Shown here one piece after another: positions 36,401 through 47,962 of a DNA stretch of 64,000 bases. The stretch's first letter is position 1, and every line of letters begins with the position of its first letter. This DNA is from Coniella vitis (lineage: Eukaryota; Ascomycota; Sordariomycetes; Diaporthales; Schizoparmaceae). The translations under genes were made by a program, and so were the position numbers. The stretch is from contig WUJK01000012.1 of the NCBI GenBank assembly GCA_011317545.1, positions 1,315,001 to 1,379,000 on the forward strand. Reading direction: 5' to 3'. Under the pieces are notes generated by a model, which had not been told where the DNA came from, ran no database searches, and saw only the letters and a list, made by a program, of their open reading frames with translations.

Positions 36401-39400
36401 TGGGCGATTTGTGTTGGGCAGCGAGACCGCGGAGGGTATCCTGTACCCTCGCAACCGTGGGTATCCATTGCCGGCTAAACTTTCTTTCCGCCGTTGACGA
36501 CTCTCGCTCGTCGGCATCGCGCAGATCTAAGCTGGCTGCATACACATAGTACTACGTATGGGGTGCCCTGTCCGCCACCCCACAATACTCTAATATCGAA
36601 CCTAATTATAGTACAGATGACCTTTTCGGAGACCATTATGCGTCAACTGTATCAGGCTTATCCCAGAGACACAGTTGGAAACCTAGTACTTGTATTCTTA
36701 GCTGCTTTACTAAGGTAGGCCGTGGCCAGATCTTGTGGCCCAGGGCCTAGAAGTGGTTGTCTTGCTTGAAGGAGTTATATAATTCGGTCACGAGGTATAC
36801 ATTCCTTTCTAGAGCGTTGGACTGGACAATTGTTGCTGCGGAGGATTTGCTACCCTACTATCGTCGTCACGCCTTGCGAGATATCCTCGTGTTCTTCTTT
36901 GGCTGGGCACGGCAAAAGCCATACACGCGCAAGTACATGAGCGCACATTCGCTTGTCTCATAATTTAAGGTTTGCGCTCGCGTTCTAAATATGCTCGCTG
37001 GTGTCCTTGGCTGGTAGTAGGGACTCACGACGCCGTGTGGAAACAAGGCCATCGCCAGATACTGTACTGGCACTGCCCCCCACGTCCAGCCGTGACCGGT
37101 ACTCTGGACGCGCAGCTTCTCATAGTTGACGGCTGTACAGAGTACTACGAAGTACCTGGAGCTGCCAATGCTACCCACAGACACTGCGTTGTCTGTGTTC
37201 TGAGGCGCCTTGGCGAAAATTGCAGCCCATTAGGGCTTGGTGCTAGAACGGATTCGGAAGACGGTTGTATGATCAAAAGGGTTGGACGACTCACCTTACC
37301 CAAGAGGCTCCGCTCAGGCATACAAAGATTGCTTCCTTGGTAGCTTCCATGGAATATTCTTTTCAGTGGGTCTGGTGGCCTACGCAGTACTCCGCCCTTT
37401 GACCTTGGTCCGGAGCGCCCGCCTACAGAATTACTGGCCCTTGGTGGCCTTGTGTGGTGTAGGCGTGGGGTGAGCAAACCGCTAGTCGCATAAACATCTC
37501 ATCTCCTTTGATGATATGGTCCTGGTTGCGGCTGACCCAACCGTTGCCCCATTTCCTCATCGCAGCCTATAGCTGGGCTCTTATGAAGATCGGGATTCGT
37601 CAGTGGCAGCCGATCTTGACAGCTCGTTTGGTTCAGTACAACCCTCTTGGGCTGAGAGGCATTGGCTACCCTTTCCCTGCAATCGACAAGATCCAGCCAG
37701 GGCACATTTTGCCCTCGACTTCGAGGGCAGAGGCCGCCCGCTCGGTTGTTCAGCCTTGTTTCCGTTGTCCCCCGGCCTGACCGTGTCGGACTAAGGGCTG
37801 CCTGGATGCCAGGCTGGGGATGCGATTGGTCCACAGAAGGCAAGCTGACGAGTCTTCCGTGACAAGATATAGCAGTTCTGCTTCGTCGAAAGTGCTGCTA
37901 GCGGACTACTTGGACCAAACAAAAGCTGGCAGACTGCCAGAATACCAGTCTTTTGAGATGTTGCACTCTATCTCCGGCCACCGTTGTTGCTCGTCTTCTC
38001 TGACAAATCCCAACCCCCCGGCCGTCCCTCAGGCCTTGTCCTTCATATGGGCTCATAGTATAGGACGACCGTGCACAGCCACGACAGCCCAACAAGATCG
38101 AGTACTCTGTACTGGCGTAGGGATGATGTGGGAAAGGACTCGTTGGCTGTGCTTGCTTCTCACCGACAGGGCGGATGTGGAGAGGGCCAGACAGATCTGC
38201 TCCAGGGCGACAAAGACCCACCCGCAAGTTTACCTTACCTCTGTGACCAGCAAAGTTTTTTTTTCAAAAAGAAGAGAGGGGGAAAAAAAGAAGGGAGTAT
38301 CCACCGGAAAGACTTTATTTTCTTCTGAACATGTACAGACAACAACGGGTGAGGAGAGGGCAAAGAAAAGAGGTTCTCATCCAGGATCCCTCAAATGCCC
38401 GTCCCCTCCCACTTTGATGATCCTCCTCGCCAGGAAGCAGGTATGGCATGCATCGCCATGATCGCCCATACCTTATCGGGATCCTGCGGGGTTTCTGTTT
38501 CGGGATGTTTTGGGTAATTCCACCCATACCACATCGCCCCATTTTCTTTTCTTCCGACAAGGGGAAAAAGACTGAAGAAAAGATGGGCTCGTGCACGTCC
38601 GCCCAGAATCTGCCGCGTATACTATAGTACTTTGGTAACCCTAGCCAAACCTTACGAGCCCACTCGAGTACATACTACTTATGTACTCGGTATGACACGT
38701 CTACCTAATTTAGGTAAGTAGTACCTTGCTTAGTGAGAACTATGATGCAGGATACGCACAGATGCGGTGAGCACGCACCGCCCCGCGATACCTACTTCCC
38801 AGCTAGAATTGTTCTAGCGCCAGGCAGGTCCTTGCGTCGCAAAATGTCGTACATAGTACTGAAGGGGAATGTTGAGCATCTATATTGACCGAAGCTTGCC
38901 AATTGGTAATACGGCTCCACTCCAGCCTTGCCCTGTCTGTCGTGCATACGAAATCGGGAAGACGGAGACAGGGGAATGGCTGGGGAGAGAAGCGCATCTT
39001 CATTTCCTGAATTACTGTAAATAGCAACACAAGGGGGCTGTCCTTGCCTTCTTGTCATACTTTGATGACACCGAACAGGGCCATGGTTGTTGATAATGGG
39101 CAAAAAACCGGCTAAACCAAGGAACGAGGGAAAGGGAAGTTAAGAAGAACCACCCCCAAAAGAAAAACCAAATCTGAAAGGGGAAAATATTCAACAAGTG
39201 AAACATCCATGGACATGATCGGCAAGCATACGTACAATACTAATATGTATACACATTCGGCCCCTCGTTATCCAGCCTATCAGACAGAAGGAAAGCAAGA
39301 CGTCGACGGAACAGGAAGGAGGGCCAACATGAGGGCAAATTTGCGAAAGGAAACCACATCGACAAGACTCTCTTCAAATTGGGAGACCAGAGAACGGCAC

Positions 39401-40643
39401 CAACACCAGAGACTAGGCCTTATTGGCAACCTAGAATCATCAGCCTAAGCGATTCTCCTAATTTCCCGCCCGTGGGACTCTTAGCCCGTTTTGCGCAGCC
39501 ACAAAAACAAAAGGACAACAAACAACTGGAAGAACGTTCTGAGGTTTCAAATAGGCAATAGCCCAACAATGACCTGGCTGTCGTCAAAACGGAAGAGTCG
39601 TTAAGCAATTCGGACATTTCCGCGAGGGCGTTCACGAAAGAGTTCTTGTTAGTCAGGTAGACCATTGAAGCGTTCAATTTCAAAACTTGGGTTTACTTTT
39701 GGTGGTACAAATATCAAGTGTCCGCTGTCCATTTGCCCAATATTTGACGCCGATGCTACATACCAAACAGGAAAGGATCATACTGCCTAGCTTGTATTTT
39801 GACGTGCTTCCTCCAAGGTTCCATGGCCGTACTAGATTATACATCACCTAGTTGCGCGGGTCCTACATACGAGCAGGTCAATGAAGCAAACCAAACAAAA
39901 AGAAAACGGCTTCCCACGCTCTTCCCCACCTCCTCCCTTGTGTTTCCGGCAATCCCATTTCGTGTGACAGGCTGCTATCCAGGACTGATGTTTGGAACAT
40001 CTAGCGAAAACAGCTGAACGAGAACATGCTAATCCCGCAGATTGATTGAGGAGAGCACCAGTATCTGCGAGTTCGTAGTTTCGTCCTCGTCATCTGGCAT
40101 TTCCACCTCGTGCTAGCTGCACACAACGTGCTAAGCACCGCGACGCTTTGGTGTGAAGTCCTAGGGTGACTTACGGGCTGGTTTGAGTAGGTTTGCTTGT
40201 CTAAGAAGTTCCATGCTTAGCGGCAGCAAGCCACATACTCGCAAATGAAGCAGGAGCAGGTTTGCGCGTCCCAGGCTTGCGCAAATAACAATCTTGTTTC
40301 CTTGGTGAATTTTGCAGCTCAAGGCATACTACCGCAATAAACCTGTGACATTCCAGAAGCCATCGTCCGGACTTACCGGCGAGTCACGTCATTGCTTGCT
40401 AGCTCGAAGCACGACTTGTTGAGATGCTGCAGACTATGTTCCGTCTCATCGTGCGGTGGCTCCGGGCGGTGAGAGGCGCTACAGAGTTGAGCTGCAAATG
40501 AGAACTCGGCGGTCGTCTTCCGTAGTCGCTCGGACGTCCCGAAACAAAAACGTCATTGCGAATCGAAAGACCCTATTGAGAATGACTAGCTTTGCCTGGG
40601 TATTCTCTGATAGGCTTCTTGCAGAGGCCCGCAAATGGCGCCT
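33421..40643. other. 7.2 kb gene-free stretch
   Basis: Many overlapping short open frames on both strands, none with family features or consistent splice structure. It includes a CAA/CAG repeat at about 35629-35657, nonamers at 33764 and 38850, and AT palindromes such as TACTATAGTA at 38620. There is no CpA/TpG depletion and no transposon motif seen. It could be promoter sequence of the Rua1-type regulator, an unannotated non-coding transcript, or a decayed gene beyond recognition. Confidence 0.4.
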
Positions 40644-41375
40644 TTACAGGTCTTTGTTGATTCTCTTCCAAACTTCTTCTTCAGCGGCAGCGATTTTGCC
40701 TCCTGCAGCCCACATTGCTCCCTTGACACTGTCCCACACACCAGTATCCCCGTCGCCAGTACTCGCTCTCGCCATACGCTGATTTTCCTCCCGATCACTA
40801 GCCTCCTGAGCAGCCTGCTGATAGCGGTCCAAATGCGCAGAACCGGGGTTCTGCCGGTAGCCCGGCGGGTGCTCAAATGGCGAGGGCGCTGCTGCGAAGG
40901 CGGTGCTTGTACCGCGTTGTGCACCCTGCGTTGTTGCGGCATGCGGCGCAGGAATGGACATCTGAGCAGGATAAAATGTCTGCTTGTGCAGCTGCTTGAG
41001 GGACTCCCCGACAATGAGGGGCGGTGGGAGGACAGTTGACGTGGCTTCGGGCGGTTTCGTGACTGAGCCAGGCGGGACAGGGAAAGCGCCAGGCTTGGGA
41101 GGCGGCGGTCCAGACGACGAGAGGGGTTGCGTAGGTGTTGGCTGAAGAGCAGCTTCCTGCCTCAAGATAGTTGTCGTGCCAGTGGGCACCGGCATGGAAG
41201 GTACAGCGCCCGGCTCGGCTCGTGGGTACACGTTAGCTTTGGTAGATGTCGACGTGGGTTGTGTAGTTGTGGGTTGTGGGTGAACTTCATTATTTTTGTC
41301 TGCGGTCTGGGAAGTGGCTCCATCCGCAGTAGCCGCGTTGATGGGACTATGAGAATAGATGGGGATTGGAGGCAT
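40644..41375 (-). CDS. Conserved Pro-rich fungal protein of unknown function
   Basis: Intronless, 243 residues from the ATG at 41375 (MPPIPIYSHSPINAA); 14 upstream codons are open but outside the conserved start. The body is Pro/Thr/Ser/Gln-rich and probably disordered, with motifs PPPPKPGAFPVPP and YPAQMSIPAP. The C-terminal 35 residues form a likely amphipathic helix (GVWDSVKGAMWAAGGKIAAA, then EEEVW) that could bind membranes or a partner. I recall similar small proteins across Hypocreales, all uncharacterised. It is divergent from ARP8 across 1.2 kb. Confidence 0.75.
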   Translation of the reverse strand: MPPIPIYSHSPINAATADGATSQTADKNNEVHPQPTTTQPTSTSTKANVYPRAEPGAVPSMPVPTGTTTILRQEAALQPTPTQPLSSSGPPPPKPGAFPVPPGSVTKPPEATSTVLPPPLIVGESLKQLHKQTFYPAQMSIPAPHAATTQGAQRGTSTAFAAAPSPFEHPPGYRQNPGSAHLDRYQQAAQEASDREENQRMARASTGDGDTGVWDSVKGAMWAAGGKIAAAEEEVWKRINKDL

Positions 41376-42573
41376 CTTGGAGTCGTAGAGTCGCTCTGCA
41401 AGGGCGCTTGATTTCAATATTTATCCTCGGACGTGGGTATATGTACTATATCCAGCCCTTCGTACTTGTAGATGAGTCCGATACCAATGATGTGTCTAGC
41501 CGTTCAAACGTGCTGATAGGTACTGGCTTCCCAGGTTGTAGTGATGCTACAGAGAATAGCAGATCTAGAGAGTTGAGAAGCAGCAGTCTGGAGGTAAATG
41601 AAGATGTGTCCTGAGGGACAATAAGGGTAACGTTTCGCTATTGTAGTGACTTAGGCGGCGGCAAAAGAGAACGACGTCATTGGGTCAGGTGACAGCGACG
41701 GGAGGCAGTCGCAACTTGACTGCTTGGGTAGTACTGTTTTATGCTGACCTTCGCCTACTTAGGTAGCATGTACTATGTAAGGCCTATCTACCTGTAGGTA
41801 TACCATGTACACAGGTGTCTACAGGCAAGCGTATTCCGTGGGCATGATATTACAGGGCGGGAACGCGAGCTATATAGTAGTTTGGGTTTCTATATGGCAC
41901 TCAGAGCACGCATGGGGTGTTATTTATAATATAATTTCTAGACAACTATCAAATCGAGGGAAAATGAGGAATTCATAGGAATATAAGCAAGTCATTCTGT
42001 GATCAACTCGGATTACCATCACCCATTTGGAGAGTTATACATTAGAATCACACCAACTAAGAGAGCATTCAGCAGCGATGGGCACATTGTGCACATATTA
42101 TGGTGTTTCTTCAGTCAATTTGCATTGATAGACCTCAAATTAATTGTACTCTTGAAAGATTTTAAGAAATTATTATGCTTCAAAGGTATTTGATTGCTTT
42201 TGCCATACGGAAGCCAGGGAGGACTACTTTCAGCACTGCATGGCCTATAGTGCTAGCGCCAAGTACTATATACCTCCAAAGGCAGCCAGTACCGTCACTC
42301 TCTCAAGTACAACACGACGGAGATGACACTAACGCTGCAGGGCCAGTGGCAGGCAAAACCAGGGCGGAACCCAGACCTGGCCGTTCTGCAGAACGCCGCG
42401 CCCGCGATGCAGCAGCACTTCCTTGGGAGAGAGTTTGCTCAAGCTCGCGACGGTGCGAAATTCGAAATGACCTCGGGTGTTTCCACTCTACACTCCTCTT
42501 CAGCCATCACCTCCTCTATTGCCGTCTTTACCGCGCCCACGCCGCCCAATCCACCAACCACCAGTGCATCACG
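41376..42573. promoter_or_regulatory. Divergent region between the Pro-rich gene and ARP8
   Basis: Promoters of both neighbours must lie here. It is AT-rich around 41900-42200. A nonamer TACTATGTA is at 41771, beside several GGTAGC/CTACCT-like words. No gene supported. Confidence 0.5.
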
Positions 42574-44987
42574 ATGGTTGGCAAAGTGAGCGAGCGCGTC
42601 CTCGCGCGCGAGGGTGAGTTGTGCACCAAGCCCACCAGCAAACCATAGAAGCTTTGCGCCACTTGCTGACCAGTAAATGCCGCCATCACAGGGCTTGAGC
42701 GTACCGACAATGGCATGAAGCAGTCCAGTTGGCCTGATGTAATGCCAATCAACCAAAAGAACTACTACACGTGAGTTCTGTCCCTTGCGTTCCCCATGAA
42801 TGCTGACCATTGCGCTCTGATAACTGACCGTGGTATGCATGTCGAAGCGATTATATGAAACGGGATGACCAAATTCTACCCCTGCGTCTCCAAAACGACG
42901 CGAACCGCGACAGAATCGTACAATCAGCCAAGGATCGGGATCGCGAGCGCGCCCTCAACCCTCGAGGCGAAGTTCCGCTGCTCGCAGACGATGTGGGAGA
43001 CGACGAAGGCGCTGCTGCAGACGAAGATGGCGCTGTCCCTGTCAAGAACGACCCTTCACGCCTAATCATCATCCATCCTGGTAGTCAGAATCTCCGCATT
43101 GGCTTTGCAAGCGACGCATTACCCAAGACGATACCCATGACACTCGCGACGCGATTTCCACAGACCGAGGCTGAGCAATATGAGGCTCTACCCCGACGGC
43201 AATTCGAAGCCAAGACCCCAGAGGAACAGTACGGCGAGGAGTGGTCCAAAAAGTACAACAAACAATGCAGTGACCTCAAAATTGATATGCGTGCCAATAA
43301 GCGCAAAGTCTTGCCCAATTCCAAAGAACTGGTTGTTAATTACAACCGGCGAGCAGATCCGGAGATGATTCCAGTCCACAACGACCCTCTGCAGGTCGAA
43401 TGGACAGATGTCAAGTCACTAGAAGACCCGAACTCGGTCGCTTCGTGCTTCATCGGCAACCATGCGCAGAGAGTGCCAGACGACTCCAATCCAAAGTTCA
43501 AACTCTGGTGGCCCATGCAGAATGGCTGGCTCAACGAAGACGACTACACCAATAAGGAGCATCTATACGATGATTTTGAGACTTTGCTCGACAAGGCCAT
43601 CAGGCAGGAGCTTGGTCTGACCAAGAATAGCGCTTGGAAGCAGTACGGCTGTGTCTTTGTCATACCAGATCTTTACGACAAGAAATACGTCGAGCAGATA
43701 CTCAGGAGTTGCATGAACTGGTTCGAGTTCTCCAAAGTCTGCTTCATACAAGAGAGCATGGCTGCAACATTCGGAGCTGGTTATACCCAAGCATGTGTTG
43801 TGGACGTTGGCGCGCAAAAGACGTCCATAACCTGCGTCGAGGACGGATTGTGCATGGAAGACTCGAGGATCAACCTCAAGTACGGCGGCTACGATGTTAC
43901 CGAAACATTCATAAAGATGATGCTTTTTGACAATTTCCCATATGCAGACATCAATCTCCGCCGGCGACATGATTTCCTGTTGGCAGAAGAGCTCAAGATC
44001 AAGCACTGCACCATGACACAGGCAGACATATCTGTTCAACTTTACCAGTTCCATCTGCGGGCGCCCAACCAGCCAACGCGCAAGTACCAGTTCAAGACTT
44101 ATGATGAAGTGATACTCGCGCCAATGGGATTCTACGATCCGGATATCTTTGACAACTCAACCAAACTCCGGGGCAGGCGAAAGATTATCGATCGTTCCTA
44201 CAATCCCTACGATGTCGACGTGCCAGACGATCCGCTGTCGGCAGCGCAGATCGCTATTCTGGCCTTGTCCAAGCCTTCTTTAAACAGCTTGAACCAGGGT
44301 GTGACTGCAGCGACGTCAGCCCCTGCGGAATTCGCAACGCCAATGAAGGAGAAACCAAACCCATTTGACCTCCTAGGCCAAGAGGCGACACCTCAGGCCT
44401 CTAATGCCCCGTCACCAGCACCAAATAATACTAACACGCCAGCCCCACCGCCCTTTGTCTTTGGCAAAGACGCTCCCAACGGCAATTCAAGTCCAGCACC
44501 ACAAAATGGCGGCACGCCAGCGCCCGCTACAAACGGCTTCCACCCTCACATTTCCGCTACGCCCGCCCCACAAGGCATGTTTGCGGATCCCAGTGTGCCC
44601 ATGAGCAAGCTCCAGGCCATTGAGCGAGACTCTGTACTTCCGATTGCGCCGCTCGACACTGCCGTCCTGACATCTATCCACAACGCAGCCAAGGGCGACG
44701 ACAAGAAGGTGCGCGATCTCATGGGCTCCATCATGGTCATTGGCGGCGGTGCCAAGATCCCCCACTTCACCACGTACCTCGAGGAAAAACTCCGTGCGCG
44801 GCGGCCAGACATTGCGGATAGAGTCCTTGTGTCCCGCAGCGCGCGCGACATGGACGAACAGGTCGTGGTCTGGAAGGGTGCCAGTGTCTTTGGCAAGCTA
44901 TCCATGAATGACTCTTGGATCACGCCGTTCGAGTACGAGAGACTTGGGTCGAGAACTTTGCATCACAAGGTTCTCTGGGCGTGGTAG
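42574..44987 (+). CDS. ARP8: Actin-related protein 8, INO80 chromatin remodeller subunit
   Basis: Three exons: 42574-42613 (40 nt), 42692-42770 (79 nt) and 42848-44987, giving 752 residues. The first two exons restore the conserved Arp8 N terminus (MVGKVSERVLAREGLERTDN, then WPDVMPINQKNYYTDYMKRD), which supports the start and both introns. Diagnostic actin-fold segments follow: IIIHPGSQNLRIG, VFVIPDLYDKKYVEQIL, IQESMAATFGAGYTQACVVD and a C-terminal VIGGGAKIPHFTTYLEEKL. A Pro/Ala/Asn-rich insertion (about residues 510-600) interrupts the actin fold, as is usual in fungal Arp8. Arp8 works with Arp4 and nuclear actin in the INO80 module that contacts extranucleosomal DNA. Confidence 0.97.
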
Positions 44988-45736
44988 TCGGCCATCAGCA
45001 AGGACCATCTTTCAAGTTGATTGATGATATCCATTCCCGGTGTTTCTGCAAGGGATTATATATTCCTGGCAGAAAGAATCTGGCATTGGAAAAAATAAAA
45101 ATCTAACATGGAAAATACAATGTAGTGGTTATTGGGAGAATCATGGAGTTTGTGGCGTCTGTTCAAGCGGATGAAATCAACAGCTCTTGAAGTTGAACGT
45201 TGCCTTTTGATACGCGTTACGGGACGGAGTCGAGATATTGGTTGATAGAGGGTCTGGCCTGGACCACTTGTTCGGCGAGTCGGCGATAATTGTTAACAAG
45301 TAAATGGTACTGCGTTTTCAAGACTTGGCAAATATAGCTACCCTTCAAAAGTCCCAATATTCATTAAACGCCCTTTCGAATGTAGTCAAGTAATATTAAG
45401 GTTAGACAACAAACACCGGGGCATGACCATTCAAAGCGACGACGCGTATTGTATATCGATCTAAAGTTGTTGAAGCGTTCATTCTAATCCAAAAATCATC
45501 CACTGCTTCGCTTAGCTATGCAAGCACATGACGCTATTCTATATCGTTCCGTCAACAATGTTTAAAACCCTTTATACTCCCAGCATATACCGTTCGGCTC
45601 GTGGCGTATCGTCCAGCCCTTCCAGAGCTTTTGTCTTCGAATGATATACACCACGATGCTTCTCGCTCAGAGGAATGCTCGCTGGTTCATGTTCAAAGAG
45701 CCTTTGCATAGAACCCACTTTGCTGATCCGATTTGG
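44988..45736. other. Convergent 3' region of ARP8 and PLC genes
   Basis: AT-richer 3' flanks; no gene or notable repeat seen. Confidence 0.5.
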
Positions 45737-47962
45737 CTAGTACACCTTCTTCATCACCTTGATGAGAATCACACCCTCACTCTTCTGGCCTTTGGCATCC
45801 ATCAACCTCACGAACCGATACCCCAAGCGCAGCCGATCGAGCCGCACGCACGCCCAAGCAGCGAGATCATCGCGTCGAAACCTCTCGTCATCGCGGACCA
45901 GGAAGCGCACGAAGCTCAGCTCCTCCACCACGCCGGGTATCGTCTTGAACTCGACCAGCTCTCCTTTAAAGTCTGGATCGCATGTTCCTCTAACCGTTTT
46001 GATGCGGCCCTTGTACTCGCCTTCTTGCTCTTCATCGTCTTCGCTGTTGCGTTTGGAAGCGGCCGCTGCGACGGCTGCCTTAGCGCGCGCTGCGGTTGTG
46101 GCGTCGCACTCGTGTCCGTCTGAGGGGAAGTGGCCGTGTCGCTCGCCGCCGGCTTCGACATGCAGCTCTATCTTGACATATGGATCGAACGACTTGACCG
46201 AGGTACCTGGGGGTAGAGGCAGATTTTGCGCCGCAAAGACTTTGATTTCAAGATCAAGCGTACGATGTTGTACATGGGAAGGCTCGGCGGGTGCATTGGC
46301 TTTCGGTAGTCGGTACCCTGGTGGCTTGAGCATGTAACCCCCCGAACCGGCAAACATGCCCTCATTGAGCCTATGTGCACATTAGCTTGAGTCTTTGGTC
46401 GACATTGGAACACTGCAATTTTGATGGCCAACTCACATCATTCCCTTGTCCCAGTTTTGCCAATTCAGAGCCGCGATTTGAATGCCCTTTCTCCAAAACG
46501 TTGCTGGATCAATGTTGGACGACCCAACCCTAAAACCAGAGGGATAGGCTCGCATCAAGTATTTGCGGTTGTGTTCAAACAGCTCCTGGCTTTGTTTCTC
46601 GTGCACCTCGAACACGGTATTCTCCCCCAAAGAGAAGACGTGCGCCGGCATCGTTGCCTCCGGTTGTTGAAGAGACTTGAAAGATACCGCTCTAGCGTGA
46701 ATACCCAGGGCACTTAGCGCCTGAATGATCTTAGAAGGCTTCTTCTTCTTCTTCTTCTTTGCATTAAGCTTCGCGGCATCCGGCGCGCTTGGTGGCCCTG
46801 TGGTGGACAAATCTTCTTCGGATCCGGATGGCGTGGTGGTGGCATCTGTACCGGGAGGCGCATATTTGACCTTGACCAGGATCTTGCGCCGGAGATCAGA
46901 CGGTGATGGAAGGATGTCCGGTTCCTCTTTTGGAGCTTCCAGCAAAAGACCTGTCCACAACTCTTTCATTATTTTCACCATCACTTCCTGTTGCTGCGGC
47001 CCAGCGTGCACTTCGAGGCTCACCATCAGGGGCAAATCCGTAACCGTAAAGGCATGCTCTTTGATCGCCATGCACACCTGTCGGAAAGAGACCTCCTTGG
47101 TGAGCGTATGACCGTGCAGCACACGAGGCTCCATGACGGCAGATATGGGCAGGGATGGCCGATCAGAAGTGGTCGTAGGAGTCGCCTTTCCATTCCCCTC
47201 TGTTGCATCCCCTTTTGCTGCCTGTGGAGGGGATGGGGAACGCCTTGGCTCCGTCTTCTTTTCAACATACTGCCCGAGTTTCTTGCCCAGCGAGGTCTGT
47301 TCCAGCTTGTGTAACACAGACGTGGGAATTCTTGCCTTGGCGCTTTCGACTTTCTTCCTTCTCCTTGCACGTTTTGCTGCCTTCTCGGGACTATCCACAT
47401 TCAGATCGCTTCCCGACTCTGAGCTTGAGATGGCTTCGCTATCCGAGTCGTCGCCGTCCCATACATCAATTTCAATGCACCGACAGCCTCTGAGCAGCAC
47501 GTTCTTGTAAGCGTCGGTGCTGGCATCGCTGCTGAGCTGATTTCCCGTGAGATAGGTGTTGTGACTGCTGGAGATGAAGTAGCTGCTCAAGGGATAAGTC
47601 AAGTCGCCATCGTGGTCGCTCAGGGGCGCAACAGCACTGGTCGCATTACTGGCCATGTACTTCAAAAAGTCTTTAAAGTCCAACTCCTGCTTCGCAGCCA
47701 AATCTGCTGGTAAGCCGTCCGACGCTTTGCTAGGATCACCAGCCTGCGTATAGCGGATAAAAGTATTGGCTTGCTCAGCGTTCCAAGCTTTCTGGCTCGT
47801 ATCGGCGTGACAGTTGAATATCTTTTCGAGGTATGGGAGCACAGTTGAAGAGACCGTTTTAATTTGGCCATGCTGTTCGCCCGACACACCACCACCGGCC
47901 TGGTTGGTGGCTTTGCTGGGAGGCGGCAGCTCTTGCTGCGGTGGAGTCTTTTCAGCTGCCAT
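45737..47962 (-). CDS. Phosphoinositide-specific phospholipase C with C2 domain
   Basis: Two exons: 47962-46437 and 46370-45737 (GTGAGT donor, TAG acceptor), giving 719 residues. The start is the first ATG in frame (MAAEKTPP). A degenerate EF-like segment (40-105) precedes the X box, with His134 in SHNTYLTG, Glu164 and Asp166 in RGCRCIEIDVWDG, and His283 in VLHGHTLT. The Y box (HARAVSFKS, LMRAYPSGFRVGSSN) and a C-terminal C2 domain (SFDPYVKIELHV, DPDFKGE) follow. It cleaves PIP2 to IP3 and diacylglycerol. About 100 residues of charged low-complexity sequence sit inside the X box between Asp166 and His283, where animal enzymes have about a dozen. A run of seven Lys lies in the X-Y linker. There is no PH domain, so membrane recruitment probably depends on C2 and basic stretches. 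Confidence 0.95.

Noticed and set aside
37820..38461. 213-codon plus-strand frame in the gene-free stretch
   Set aside because: No recognisable motif, and a low-complexity lysine run derives from an A-rich patch. Overlapping frames on the other strand look equally random.
42855..44987. ARP8 starting at the ATG at 42855
   Set aside because: Two upstream short exons restore the conserved Arp8 N terminus in phase, so 42574 is the better start.
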